Shown here: positions 52,432-61,575 of the stretch, in pieces
Layout of the letters: the number at the start of each line of letters is the position of its first letter
Numbering within the stretch: the stretch's first letter is position 1
Origin: Oscillospiraceae bacterium
Lineage (GTDB): Bacteria > Bacillota > Clostridia > Oscillospirales > Ruminococcaceae
Assembly: GCA_017847885.1 (NCBI GenBank)
Contig: JAGAUA010000019.1
Span: 1-64,000 of the forward strand
DNA length: 64,000 nt
Reading direction: 5' to 3'
Made by a program: the position numbers and the translations under genes
The notes under the pieces: model-generated
The model's database searches: none
What the model saw: only the letters and a program-made list of their open reading frames with translations
Told to the model about the DNA's origin: nothing

Positions 52432-53526
52432 ATGAAGCTTGGTATGGTTGGTCTCCCGAATGTGGGAAAAAGTACACTTTTTAATGCTCTGACAAATGCA
52501 GGCGCAGAATCTGCAAACTATCCGTTCTGCACTATCGAGCCGAATGTGGGCATAGTTTCTGTTCCCGACGAGCGACTCGATAAGCTGAAGGAAATGTATA
52601 ACCCCGAGAAGTTTACTCCCGCAACTCTCGAATTTGTTGATATTGCGGGGCTTGTAAAGGGTGCGTCAAAGGGCGAGGGTCTTGGCAACAAGTTCCTTGC
52701 AAATATCCGCGAAGTCGACGCTATCGTTCATGTTGTGCGCTGCTTTGAGGATATTGATATCATACACGTTGACGGTGAGATAAATCCCGAACGTGATATC
52801 GAAACCATTGACCTTGAGCTTATCTTCTCGGATATAGAGCTTATTGAGCGGCGCATTGACCGTGCAAAGAAGGCGGCAAAGGGCGACAAGAAATTTCTTG
52901 CCGAGGTCGAGTTCCTTGAGGACTTGAAAAAGCACCTTGAGGAGGGACATTCCGCCCGTTCATTCGGTTTTACGCCCGAACAGGAGGAAATGATAAAGAC
53001 TACTCCCCTGCTTTCCGCAAAGCCTGTTATTTATGCTGCAAACCTTTGCGAGGACGACTTTAAGAACAATATCGAAACGTCGGTACATTATAAAAAGGTA
53101 TGCGAAATCGCAAAGCGCGAAAATGCTGCGGTGCTGCCTATCTGCGCACAGCTTGAAGCGGAAATTTCCGACATGAGCGACGAGGACAAGGCAATGTTCC
53201 TTTCCGAGCTTGGACTGGAGGTTTCGGGTCTCGACCGTATCATCAAGGAGGGCTATGCGCTTCTGGGGCTCATTTCCTACCTCACCGCAGGTCAGCCCGA
53301 AGTTAGGGCATGGACTATCACCAAGGGCACAAAGGCTCCTCAGGCGGCAGGAAAGATACATTCCGACTTTGAGAAGGGCTTTATCCGCGCCGAAGTCGTT
53401 AGCTTCGACGACCTTATTGCCTGCGGCTCGATGACCGCGGCAAAGGAAAAAGGTCTTGTCCGCTCCGAGGGCAAGGAATACGTGATGAACGATGGTGACG
53501 TTGTTCTGTTCAGATTTAACGTTTGA
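52432..53526 (+). CDS. ychF: redox-regulated ATPase YchF
   Basis: A 364-residue Obg-family P-loop protein that, unlike most relatives, prefers ATP. G1 [14 protein letters not shown] is followed by [14 protein letters not shown], the G3 motif [10 protein letters not shown], and NLCE replacing the usual NKxD specificity motif, which explains the ATP preference. The C-terminal TGS-like domain contains [20 protein letters not shown]. It acts on ribosomes and stress responses in the cytoplasm. The ATG lacks a strong Shine-Dalgarno but has AAAAGGA 14 nt upstream. Confidence 0.96.
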   Translation: MKLGMVGLPNVGKSTLFNALTNAGAESANYPFCTIEPNVGIVSVPDERLDKLKEMYNPEKFTPATLEFVDIAGLVKGASKGEGLGNKFLANIREVDAIVHVVRCFEDIDIIHVDGEINPERDIETIDLELIFSDIELIERRIDRAKKAAKGDKKFLAEVEFLEDLKKHLEEGHSARSFGFTPEQEEMIKTTPLLSAKPVIYAANLCEDDFKNNIETSVHYKKVCEIAKRENAAVLPICAQLEAEISDMSDEDKAMFLSELGLEVSGLDRIIKEGYALLGLISYLTAGQPEVRAWTITKGTKAPQAAGKIHSDFEKGFIRAEVVSFDDLIACGSMTAAKEKGLVRSEGKEYVMNDGDVVLFRFNV

Positions 53527-53537
53527 TGCAAAAAATT

Positions 53538-53571
53538 GCCGCTGCGCGTGTTGTGCGTGCAGCGGCTTTTT
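53538..53571. terminator. terminator of ychF
   Basis: GCCGCTGC/GCAGCGGC stem across a 13-nt loop with TTTTTCG following, between convergent ychF and queA. Confidence 0.8.
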
Positions 53572-53573
53572 CG

Positions 53574-54599
53574 TTACAAAATAAGCATTGCGTCTCCGAA
53601 GCTGAAAAATCTGTACCGTTCCTCAACGGCTTTTTTATAGGCATTCATAGTGTTATCGTACCCCATAAACGCCGAAACAAGCATGATGAGCGTGCTTTCT
53701 GGCAGGTGGAAATTGGTAATAAGCCCGTCCAGAACCTTGAATTTGTACCCCGGGTAGATGAAAATGTCGGTATACCCCTCGCACTCGTCAATTTTATCGT
53801 AAAATGTCGCCACGCTTTCAAGCGTTCGGCAGGAAGTCGTTCCCACAGCAATTACTCTGCCGCCGTTTGCTTTTGTACGGTTGATAAGCTCGGCAGTTTC
53901 CTTTGGCATAAAGTAATGCTCGCTGTGCATTTTGTGGTCAAGAATGTTATCTTCCTTTACGGGACGGAACGTTCCCAAGCCGACGTGGAGCGTTACATAG
54001 GCAAGGTTAACACCCTTACACTTCAACTCTTCAAGCATTTCTTTGGTAAAGTGGAGTCCTGCCGTCGGAGCCGCCGCAGAGCCTAATTCACGGGAATAGA
54101 CGGTCTGATAGCGCTCTTTATCCTCCAGCTTTTCGGTAATATACGGAGGCAGCGGCATTTGCCCGATATTCTCAAGTGCTGTAAAGAAGTTCCCTTCACA
54201 CTCGAATTTTGCAATTCGGTTGCCGCCCTCGACGGTTTCCATAATTTCCGCTTTGAGTATGCCGTCTCCGAACGTGAATTTTGCACCGGGCTTCGCTTTT
54301 TTTCCGGGGCGCACAAGGGTCTCCCAAAGCTTGTCCCCTTTTTGTTCAAGGAGAAGGAACTCAACAACCGCGCCTGTGCTGTCCTTTACACCGAAAAGAC
54401 GTGCAGGCAGCACACGGGAATCGTTCATAACAAGCAAGTCACCCTTTTTAAGGTAATCGCATAGATTATAAAAATGAGCGTGCTCCAGCTCCCCCGTTAC
54501 GCGGTCAACCTTCAACATTCTTGAATGGTTGCGCGGCTCAATGGGAGTCTGGGCAATAAGCTCCTCGGGCAAATCATAGTAAAAATCGGATTTCAGCAT
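53574..54599 (-). CDS. queA: S-adenosylmethionine:tRNA ribosyltransferase-isomerase
   Basis: QueA transfers and isomerises the ribose of S-adenosylmethionine onto preQ1 at tRNA position 34, making epoxyqueuosine. The 341-residue protein begins [20 protein letters not shown] and holds RDHSRM-like [26 protein letters not shown] and [10 protein letters not shown], all standard. AAGGAAAG precedes the ATG. No other queuosine gene is in the window. It is convergent with ychF and divergent from the lysine-riboswitch-led operon. Confidence 0.96.
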   Translation of the reverse strand: MLKSDFYYDLPEELIAQTPIEPRNHSRMLKVDRVTGELEHAHFYNLCDYLKKGDLLVMNDSRVLPARLFGVKDSTGAVVEFLLLEQKGDKLWETLVRPGKKAKPGAKFTFGDGILKAEIMETVEGGNRIAKFECEGNFFTALENIGQMPLPPYITEKLEDKERYQTVYSRELGSAAAPTAGLHFTKEMLEELKCKGVNLAYVTLHVGLGTFRPVKEDNILDHKMHSEHYFMPKETAELINRTKANGGRVIAVGTTSCRTLESVATFYDKIDECEGYTDIFIYPGYKFKVLDGLITNFHLPESTLIMLVSAFMGYDNTMNAYKKAVEERYRFFSFGDAMLIL

Positions 54600-54661
54600 T
54601 TTGTTTCACTTTCCTTAATATATTTACTTATATTTCATTACAATTATTTTTGAAATATGTA

Positions 54662-54690
54662 TTGACAAACAGCTGTTTGCGTGATATTAT
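54662..54690 (+). promoter_or_regulatory. promoter of the asd-dap operon
   Basis: TTGACA (54662-54667), 17 nt, TATTAT (54685-54690), just before the riboswitch. Confidence 0.8.
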
Positions 54691-54695
54691 AAATT

Positions 54696-54870
54696 AAATC
54701 GGATAGAGGTGCGGCAAAGAAAAGTATCCGCTGAACAGACCTGCCGAGGTCGATTACGCTGCGGAAAAAGGCAATGCCGCCGAAGGATCTCATTTGGCGC
54801 ATGATTTCCTGATTGCATATTGAACAGGTATGCAATTGTCATCATTGTATATGATGGAGTGCTATCGGCA
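54696..54870 (+). ncRNA. lysine riboswitch (L box)
   Basis: The sequence shows the conserved lysine-aptamer blocks in order: GATAGAGGTGCGG at the start, AGTATCC, then GCCGCCGAAGG in the middle, and GGAGTGCTATCGG at the end, so that GATAG and CTATC close helix P1. It is about 170 nt, the usual size, and sits between a sigma-A promoter and an intrinsic terminator ahead of asd, dapA and dapB. Lysine binding should favour termination and shut off the diaminopimelate and lysine pathway. Confidence 0.9.
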
Positions 54871-54903
54871 TAATAATGTCAGTATTTCTATTATATAGCA
54901 TGA

Positions 54904-54930
54904 TGAATCGGTTTGCAACCGATTTTTTTG
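54904..54930 (+). terminator. riboswitch-controlled terminator
   Basis: AATCGGTT-tgc-AACCGATT followed by TTTTTTG, 35 nt after the aptamer and 39 nt before the asd start. Confidence 0.85.
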
Positions 54931-54968
54931 TTTTTATGTAAATTTTTATTTAAAGGAGCATTTTTATT

Positions 54969-56051
54969 ATGAAGAAGTATAATGTTGGTATTATCGGCGC
55001 AACGGGTATGGTTGGTCAGAGATTTTCTCTCCTGCTTGAAAATCACCCTTGGTTCAACGTTGTTGCACTCGCTGCTTCCCCCAGAAGCGCAGGCAAGCGT
55101 TACGAAGAAGCTGTCGGCAGCAAGTGGGCTATGACCTCACCTATCCCTGCGGCTATGAAGGACATGATCGTTATGGACGCAACTGCGGATATCGAAAAGA
55201 TCGCTTCAATGGTTGATTTCGTTTTCTGCGCTGTTGATATGAAAAAGGACGAGATAAAGGCTCTTGAGGAGCGTTATGCTAAGGCGGAATGTCCTGTTGT
55301 TTCCAACAACTCCGCTCATCGCGGCACTCCCGATGTTCCGATGGTAGTTCCCGAAATCAACGCTGATCATATCGAGATCATCAAGGCTCAGCGCGAGCGT
55401 CTCGGCACAAAGCGCGGCTTTATTGCAGTAAAATCTAACTGCTCGCTCCAGAGCTACGTTCCCGCACTTCACCCTCTTATGGCTGAATTCGGCGTAACAA
55501 AGGCTCTTGTCTGCACATATCAGGCTATCAGCGGCGCAGGCAAAACTTTCGAGACAATGCCCGAAATTGTGGATAACGTTATCCCCTACATCGGCGGCGA
55601 GGAAGAAAAGTCCGAACAGGAGCCTCTCAAGATTTGGGGTCACATTGAGGGCAACAAGATAGTAAACGCTTCCGAGCCTTCTATTACAGCACAGTGCCTC
55701 CGCGTTCCCGTTTCGGACGGTCACACAGCTGCTGTATTTGCTTCATTCAAGAAAAAGCCTACCAAGGAGCAGATGCTTGAAGCTTGGAAAAACTTCAGCG
55801 GCGTTCCTCAGGAGCTTCAGCTTCCCTCTGCTCCCAAGCAGTTCCTGAACTACTTTGAGGAGGATAACCGTCCTCAGGCTAAGCTTGACAGAATGCTTGA
55901 AAACGGTATGGCTGTTTCTATCGGTCGTCTCCGCGAGGATACTCAGTACGACTACAAGTTCGTGTGTCTCTCACACAACACACTCCGCGGTGCGGCAGGC
56001 GGCGCTGTTCTTATGGCAGAGCTTCTCGCTGCAAAGGGATACTTTGACTGA
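54969..56051 (+). CDS. asd: aspartate-semialdehyde dehydrogenase
   Basis: Asd reduces aspartyl-4-phosphate to aspartate semialdehyde with NADPH, feeding lysine, diaminopimelate, threonine and methionine synthesis. The 360-residue protein has the nucleotide loop GIIGATGMVGQRF, NNSAHR, and active-site cysteine in VKSNCSLQSYVP. The length and PDVPMVVPEIN signature place it in the archaeal/fungal-type branch rather than the usual bacterial one. It is the first gene after the lysine riboswitch; its stop overlaps the GNAT start (TGATG). AAGGAG precedes the ATG. Confidence 0.95.
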   Translation: MKKYNVGIIGATGMVGQRFSLLLENHPWFNVVALAASPRSAGKRYEEAVGSKWAMTSPIPAAMKDMIVMDATADIEKIASMVDFVFCAVDMKKDEIKALEERYAKAECPVVSNNSAHRGTPDVPMVVPEINADHIEIIKAQRERLGTKRGFIAVKSNCSLQSYVPALHPLMAEFGVTKALVCTYQAISGAGKTFETMPEIVDNVIPYIGGEEEKSEQEPLKIWGHIEGNKIVNASEPSITAQCLRVPVSDGHTAAVFASFKKKPTKEQMLEAWKNFSGVPQELQLPSAPKQFLNYFEEDNRPQAKLDRMLENGMAVSIGRLREDTQYDYKFVCLSHNTLRGAAGGAVLMAELLAAKGYFD

Positions 56052-56506
56052 TGAACGTTTTTATCCGAAATGCGAAGGACTCCGACGCGGCTTACATTGT
56101 AAGCTGTCTGAAAAAGCTTGCGGAATTTGAAAAGCTTGAAGATGTCTGCAATATTACCCCCGAAGCGCTTCTGAAAATCATGCACGAGGAAAACGGTCTT
56201 TCCGTAAGTATTGCCGAAGCAGACGGCAAGCCTGTCGGCATAATGACCTATTATTTCTACAAGATAGCTACATTTTCGGGCAAACGGGTCATGTATATCG
56301 AAGATATTTTCATTGAGGAAAACTTTCGCAGAAACGGCATAGGCAGCATCTTTTTTGATAAAGCAAAAAAGCTCTGCGCGGAAAAGAACTGCTCCCGTCT
56401 TGAGTGGAAATGCCTTGACTGGAACAGCAATGCAAGACGTTTCTACGAAAAAATCGGCGGTAAGGTTTCCTCCGATGAATGGCTCACTTATACAATTGAA
56501 ATGTGA
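56051..56506 (+). CDS. GNAT N-acetyltransferase in the dap operon
   Basis: A 151-residue acetyltransferase: MNVFIRNAKDSDAAYIVSCL start, acetyl-CoA loop EENFRRNGIGSIFFDKAKK, and LEWKCLDWNSNARRFYEKIG. It resembles diamine/spermidine-type N-acetyltransferases (SAT1-like). The start codon overlaps the asd stop, so the two are translationally coupled and share lysine control. A substrate related to the lysine or diaminopimelate pathway is suggested by position only. An alternative is acetylation of a polyamine. Confidence 0.9.
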   Translation: MNVFIRNAKDSDAAYIVSCLKKLAEFEKLEDVCNITPEALLKIMHEENGLSVSIAEADGKPVGIMTYYFYKIATFSGKRVMYIEDIFIEENFRRNGIGSIFFDKAKKLCAEKNCSRLEWKCLDWNSNARRFYEKIGGKVSSDEWLTYTIEM

Positions 56507-56542
56507 AGCTTATATATAATTTAACAGAAAGGAACGATTTAT

Positions 56543-57433
56543 ATGAAAAACACAATTTTTACAGGCGCAGGCGTTGCAATCGTTACCCCTATGAATGCTG
56601 ACGGCTCTATCAACTGGGACGAATTCGGCAGAATGATTGATTTCCAGATCGAAAACAGCACCGACGCTATTATCGTCTGCGGTACAACGGGCGAAGCTTC
56701 AACAATGACCGACGAGGAACATATCGAATGTATCCGTTACTGCGTTGAGCGCGTTAACAAGAGAGTTCCCGTAATTGCAGGCACAGGCAGCAACGATACA
56801 AAGTATGCCATTGATTTGTCCAAGGAAGCTGAAAAGCTCGGCGCGGACGCGCTTCTCGTCGTTACTCCCTACTACAACAAGACCTCTCAGCGCGGACTTG
56901 TTGCACACTTTACAGCAATCGCAGACAGCGTAAATATTCCTATAATTCTTTATAATGTTCCCTCCAGAACGGGTGTGAATATCGCTCTCGATACATACAT
57001 CACACTTTCAAAGCACAAGAACATTGCCGCAACTAAGGAGGCAAGCGGAAATATTTCCGCAATCGCAAAGATAGTTGCTGCCTGCGGTGACGACCTTGAC
57101 GTATACAGCGGCAACGATGACCAGATAGTTCCTATTATGTCTCTGGGCGGAAAGGGCGTTATCAGCGTGCTTTCAAACATCATGCCCAAGGAGACCCACG
57201 ATATTGCGCAGTACTGCCTTGACAACAACTTTGCAGAGGCTGCAAAGCTTCAAGCTAAGTACCTTGACGTTGCAAACAGCCTGTTTATTGATGTAAACCC
57301 CATTCCCGTAAAGGAAGCTTTGAACCTTATCGGCTTCAAGGCAGGAGAATGCAGACTTCCGCTGCTTAAGATGGAGCAGAGCAAGATAGACACTCTCGCA
57401 GCTTCCATGAAGAATATAGGTCTTATCAAGTAA
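56543..57433 (+). CDS. dapA: 4-hydroxy-tetrahydrodipicolinate synthase
   Basis: DapA condenses pyruvate with aspartate semialdehyde. The 296-residue protein begins with GAGVAIVTPMNADGSINWDE and carries the Thr-Thr pair in GTTGEASTM, tyrosine in YNVPSRTG and the Schiff-base lysine in IAATKEASGN. AAAGGA precedes the ATG. Third gene of the riboswitch-led operon, 36 nt after the GNAT stop. Confidence 0.97.
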   Translation: MKNTIFTGAGVAIVTPMNADGSINWDEFGRMIDFQIENSTDAIIVCGTTGEASTMTDEEHIECIRYCVERVNKRVPVIAGTGSNDTKYAIDLSKEAEKLGADALLVVTPYYNKTSQRGLVAHFTAIADSVNIPIILYNVPSRTGVNIALDTYITLSKHKNIAATKEASGNISAIAKIVAACGDDLDVYSGNDDQIVPIMSLGGKGVISVLSNIMPKETHDIAQYCLDNNFAEAAKLQAKYLDVANSLFIDVNPIPVKEALNLIGFKAGECRLPLLKMEQSKIDTLAASMKNIGLIK

Positions 57434-57438
57434 TGAGT

Positions 57439-57483
57439 AAACAGCAGCGTAAATATTAAAAAAATTTATGCTGCTGTTTTTAT
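57439..57483 (+). terminator. hairpin between dapA and dapB
   Basis: AAACAGCAGC-gtaaat pairs with atttat-GCTGCTGTTT around an A-rich loop and is followed by TTTATA. It is a terminator or an RNA-processing/attenuation hairpin that could lower dapB relative to dapA. Confidence 0.6.
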
Positions 57484-57503
57484 ATCGGAAAGGATTGATA
57501 AAA

Positions 57504-58262
57504 ATGGTTAACATTACCATTACAGGCGCAAACGGTAAAATGGGCAAATTCATTGCTTCGGTAGTCAAGGAGCGCTCCGATTGCCAAATAATTTCGGGCA
57601 TTGACCTTATTACAACGCCGACACCCGATTTTACGGTTTACGCAAAGCCCCAGGAACTGCCTGAAAAGCCCGATGTGATCATTGACTTCTCTCACCCGTC
57701 GGCGCTTAACGACCTGCTGGAATACGGTCTTTCCACGGGCACGGCGATTGTTTTTGCAACCACAGGATACACCGAAGAGCAAATTGCCCAAATCAAAAAG
57801 GCTGCGGAACAAATCCCCGTTTTCTTCACCTTTAATATGTCCCTCGGCATTAACCTTCTCTGCAAGCTTGCAAAAACCGCTGCTGCCGTTCTCGGCGGAC
57901 AGTTCGATATTGAAATCGTTGAAAAGCATCACAATCAGAAAATCGACGCGCCCAGCGGCACGGCGATCATGCTTGCAAACTCCATCAACGAGACTCTGGG
58001 CAACGACCGCCATTATGTTTATGACAGACATTCCCAGCGCAAGAAGCGTGAAAAGAACGAGATCGGTATGCACTCAATACGCGGCGGTACTATCGTCGGC
58101 GAGCATGACGTTATTTTTGCAGGACGCGACGAGGTCATCACACTTTCACACTCTGCCGCTTCCAAAGAGGTGTTTGCCGTTGGCGCGGTAAATGCCGCAG
58201 TTTTCCTTGCAAATCAGTCGGCAGGCCTTTATGACATGGAAAACGTAGTCGAAAGTATGTAA
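57504..58262 (+). CDS. dapB: 4-hydroxy-tetrahydrodipicolinate reductase
   Basis: DapB reduces the DapA product with NAD(P)H. The 252-residue protein starts MVNITITGANGKMGKFIASV (cofactor loop G-A-N-G-K-M-G) and contains FSHPSALNDLL, the substrate signature EKHHNQKIDAPSGTA and the C-terminal RDEVITLSHSAASKEVFAVG. The start at 57504 follows GAAAGGA; a longer ATG-led frame reads through the upstream hairpin. Last gene of the operon, closed by a strong terminator. Confidence 0.96.
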   Translation: MVNITITGANGKMGKFIASVVKERSDCQIISGIDLITTPTPDFTVYAKPQELPEKPDVIIDFSHPSALNDLLEYGLSTGTAIVFATTGYTEEQIAQIKKAAEQIPVFFTFNMSLGINLLCKLAKTAAAVLGGQFDIEIVEKHHNQKIDAPSGTAIMLANSINETLGNDRHYVYDRHSQRKKREKNEIGMHSIRGGTIVGEHDVIFAGRDEVITLSHSAASKEVFAVGAVNAAVFLANQSAGLYDMENVVESM

Positions 58263-58279
58263 TTATTCCAACCAAATAA

Positions 58280-58319
58280 AAAATGCAGCGCACTTTTATA
58301 GTACGCTGCATTTTTTTGT
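58280..58319. terminator. bidirectional terminator
   Basis: AAAATGCAGCG/CGCTGCATTTT stem with a TTTTATAG-containing loop and T-tract, between dapB and the convergent clp gene. Confidence 0.85.
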
Positions 58320-58328
58320 GAACACAAA

Positions 58329-60650
58329 TCAATTCGAGGTGATCTCAAGTTCGCCCTTCTTTTCACCGATTTTTATTACCGCAACGGGGTTTTCCGCGCT
58401 GTTGATTATAAGCTCGGCAATTTTATCCTCAATTTCGGTACGTATTACCTTTCGAATATCACGCGCGCCGAATTTTTTGCCGAATGACTTTTCTGCAATT
58501 GCGGTAAGCGCCTTTTTGCTGTATTTGAGCGCTATTCCCTTTTCTGCAAGCGGCTCTTTCATCTCGTCAAGCATGAGCGCTGCAATTTGCTCGTAATTTT
58601 CAAGGGTAAGCGGATTAAACACGATTACCTCGTCAATACGACTCAGGAACTCGGGTCTGAGGAAGTCGGAAAGCGCCTTCATCGCCTTATCCTTGGAAAT
58701 ATCCTTTTCGGTTTTGTTGAAGCCCACGCCTGTTCCCTTGTCGGTGGAGCCTGCGTTGGAGGTCATGGCAATTATCGTATTTTCAAAGCTTACGGAACGT
58801 CCCTGCGCGTCGTTCACCTTTCCCTCGTCAAGAATTTGAAGCAGCAAATTCATAACGTCGGGATGCGCTTTCTCAATTTCATCGAAAAGAACTACGCTGT
58901 AAGGCTTTCTGCGTACCTTTTCGGTAAGCTGTCCTGCCTCGTCATAACCCACATATCCCGGAGGTGAGCCGATAAGCCTTGAAACGCTGTGCTTCTCCAT
59001 ATATTCGGTCATATCAAGACGGATAAGCGGCTCAGGGCCGTCGAAAAGCTCGGAAGCAAGTACCTTTACAAGCTCGGTTTTGCCCACGCCGGTAGGTCCT
59101 ACAAAAATGAACGAAGCAGGACGGCGGCGCTTTGAAAGCTGAACTCTCGTGCGCTTTATCGCCTTGCTCACAAGCTCCACAGCCTCGTCCTGACCGATTA
59201 TGTGCTGTTTCAGCACGTCCTCAAGTCCGGCAATTTTCGTATATTCGCTTTCGATGACCTTGCTTGCGGGAATACCCGTCCAAAGCTCGATAACCTTTGA
59301 CAGGTCAGCTTCGGTAACATAGATATTTTCAACCTTTTCGGCAAGCTCGTTCTTTTCCTTTTCAAGCCTTAGTATGTCAGCCTTTGACTCTGCAATTTTC
59401 GCAAAATCAGGCTCGGTGGACTCTTCCATTTCCGCAGTAAGCTTTTCCGCCGCTTCAAGCTTTTTGCATATCTCGTCGTACTCCCCTATTTCCTTGCTGC
59501 GTATGCTTGTGCAGGCACAGGCTTCGTCAAGCAGGTCAATTGCTTTATCGGGAAGAAAACGGTCGTTGATATATCTTTCCGAAAGCACTGCGCAGCGCTT
59601 CAGCAGTTCATCGGTTATCTTTACACGGTGATGCTCCTCGTAGTATTTTCGTATGCCGAGAAGTACAGCCTCTGTCTCGGAAATATTCGGCTCTGCAACC
59701 GTAACAGGCTGGAAACGGCGTTCAAGAGCGCTGTCTTTTTCGATATATTTGCGGTATTCCTTAAATGTTGTTGCACCTATAACCTGCACCTCGCCTCTTG
59801 AAAGAGCAGGCTTCAATATGTTGGCTGCGTTCATTGAGCCTTCGCTGTCACCCGTGCCCACAAGGTTATGCACCTCGTCGATAAAGAGAATGATGTTGCC
59901 CTCGGATTTAACCTCATCGATAAGCCCTTTGACGCGGCTTTCAAACTGACCGCGGAACTGTGTGCCTGCAACAAGAGCGGTAAGGTCGAGCAGATGCACC
60001 TTTTTATCCCGCAGATTAAAGGGCACGTCTCCCGACGCGATTTTCTGCGCAATACCCTCGGCAATAGCAGTTTTACCAACGCCCGGCTCACCGATAAGGC
60101 AGGGGTTGTTTTTCTGGCGGCGCGATAATATCTGGATAGTACGGGCAATTTCCTTGTCTCTGCCGATTATGTTATCCAGCTTGCCCTCCTCGGCGCGTTC
60201 GGTAAGGTTGGTGCAATAGCTGTCGAGAAATTTGGTTTTGCTCTTCTTTTTTCTGCCCTTGCTTTCCTTTTTGGCATCTCCGCTTGAAAACGGCTCGGCG
60301 CCGTCTGCTGCCTCGTCAATTATTTGGTCGCTGTCGGAACTGTTCTTCATCTTATCGGTAAAGTTTTTCAGCGTTCCCCCAAAAAGATTCTGGATAAATC
60401 CGGGAAACGAGCCTGTACCGCCAAGCTGAAAGGAATCGCCGTCCAAAGCCTCGGATATATCTGTCATCTGGTCGGCAAATTCCTCGACCTCGTCGTCTTC
60501 AATTCCCATTTGTTCCATATATTCCCGAACCTGAGGAATACCAAGCTCCTTTGCGCAGACGAGACAAAGTCCCTCGTTGCGCTTTTCTTCGCCCTGCATT
60601 GCCGTTATAAATACAACGGCGGTTCTTTTCTTGCATCTTGTACAAAGCAT
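58329..60650 (-). CDS. ClpE-like AAA+ ATPase of the ATP-dependent Clp protease
   Basis: A 773-residue double AAA+ unfoldase. The N-terminus is a four-cysteine zinc finger (LCTRCKKR and LCLVCAKEL), typical of ClpE rather than the N-domain of ClpC. A linker and AAA-1 ([10 protein letters not shown], Walker [11 protein letters not shown]) follow, then a coiled middle domain (about 410-470) and AAA-2 ([22 protein letters not shown]). It should unfold misfolded proteins for ClpP. ATG at 60650 (MLCTRC) is chosen; GGAGG lies 11 nt upstream inside an earlier MEDNND extension that lacks its own ribosome site. No clpP is adjacent. Confidence 0.92.
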   Translation of the reverse strand: MLCTRCKKRTAVVFITAMQGEEKRNEGLCLVCAKELGIPQVREYMEQMGIEDDEVEEFADQMTDISEALDGDSFQLGGTGSFPGFIQNLFGGTLKNFTDKMKNSSDSDQIIDEAADGAEPFSSGDAKKESKGRKKKSKTKFLDSYCTNLTERAEEGKLDNIIGRDKEIARTIQILSRRQKNNPCLIGEPGVGKTAIAEGIAQKIASGDVPFNLRDKKVHLLDLTALVAGTQFRGQFESRVKGLIDEVKSEGNIILFIDEVHNLVGTGDSEGSMNAANILKPALSRGEVQVIGATTFKEYRKYIEKDSALERRFQPVTVAEPNISETEAVLLGIRKYYEEHHRVKITDELLKRCAVLSERYINDRFLPDKAIDLLDEACACTSIRSKEIGEYDEICKKLEAAEKLTAEMEESTEPDFAKIAESKADILRLEKEKNELAEKVENIYVTEADLSKVIELWTGIPASKVIESEYTKIAGLEDVLKQHIIGQDEAVELVSKAIKRTRVQLSKRRRPASFIFVGPTGVGKTELVKVLASELFDGPEPLIRLDMTEYMEKHSVSRLIGSPPGYVGYDEAGQLTEKVRRKPYSVVLFDEIEKAHPDVMNLLLQILDEGKVNDAQGRSVSFENTIIAMTSNAGSTDKGTGVGFNKTEKDISKDKAMKALSDFLRPEFLSRIDEVIVFNPLTLENYEQIAALMLDEMKEPLAEKGIALKYSKKALTAIAEKSFGKKFGARDIRKVIRTEIEDKIAELIINSAENPVAVIKIGEKKGELEITSN

Positions 60651-60673
60651 ATCGTTGTTGTCCTCCATATATT

Positions 60674-61549
60674 CTATTTGAGTATCAGGGAAATCAGTAA
60701 AAATGTTGCGCTGTAAAGCCGTTTAAACACCATTGTTTCCGATATTACAGCCGTGCTTAGATATTGGTTTGCATCCGAAGTAAGCTTGATAAAAACGCTT
60801 ACTCCGATGTTCATTAATATTATTAAAAGAACGCCCTGCAAAAATCCGAGTACGCCTCCGAAAAAGCTGTCGGCATTTTTTACCACGGGTATCTCGCGTA
60901 TCACCCTTGCCGCACGGGATATTATCGAAAAAATAATTCCCACAGCGCCGATGGTAAGCACAAAAAGTACGGTTTTTACCGTTTTCAGCATTACGGGTCT
61001 GACAATTTCCCGTTCTATTATTTCGGTAACGGACTGCCTTTCCTCCAGCATAAGCTGCATTTTTCTCTCGGCTTTCATATCGGTCTCGTTAATGTATCTG
61101 TCCGTCTCGGTAAGAATTTCATCGGGAAGCACTCCCGAAAAAGCCTCCGTCAAAGCCCTGCAATAATCGGTAAACATATGATTAAGTGTATCACGAAATT
61201 CCGCGTCCGTCAATACCTCGGAATACGCCTCGCCCCCGTCAATGACAGTTTTTATCTGCTCTTTTGTAAGGGTTATCCCGTTTTCGGCAAGCTTTTCTTC
61301 AAGCCTGTCGGCGGAAAGATATGTTTCCCCCAGCTCATCAGCCTTGCTTTCCAAAGCTGATACGACCACGGGCTTTACAAGGGTGTCGTAAACATATTCC
61401 GTAGCTACATTGCTTACAAATACCGCTGCTGCAATGGCGGCAATATATCCCGCAAGTGAGATGAGCATTCTTACCGCACCCTTACGCGAGCCTGTATAGA
61501 CGCAGCCTATTACAGCAGCCGCAATAATAAGGTCCAGCAAATATTTCAA
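60674..61549 (-). CDS. CvpA family membrane protein
   Basis: A 291-residue protein with a CvpA-like membrane domain: YLLDLIIAAAVIGCVYTGSR followed by KGAVRMLISLAGYIAAIAAAV, and two further helices after residue 190 (MLKTVKTVLFVLTIGAVGII; VLGFLQGVLLIILMNIGVSV). A long charged helical insert (about 65-180) sits between the halves. TTG at 61549 with AAGGA 8 nt upstream is the start. Precedes the clp gene by 23 nt on the same strand, in a run truA-DUF5711-cvpA-clp. Function: colicin V production relatives, role unclear in this lineage. Confidence 0.85.
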   Translation of the reverse strand: MKYLLDLIIAAAVIGCVYTGSRKGAVRMLISLAGYIAAIAAAVFVSNVATEYVYDTLVKPVVVSALESKADELGETYLSADRLEEKLAENGITLTKEQIKTVIDGGEAYSEVLTDAEFRDTLNHMFTDYCRALTEAFSGVLPDEILTETDRYINETDMKAERKMQLMLEERQSVTEIIEREIVRPVMLKTVKTVLFVLTIGAVGIIFSIISRAARVIREIPVVKNADSFFGGVLGFLQGVLLIILMNIGVSVFIKLTSDANQYLSTAVISETMVFKRLYSATFLLISLILK

Positions 61550-61575
61550 GCAACCATTCCTTTCAGCGTAAAAAA

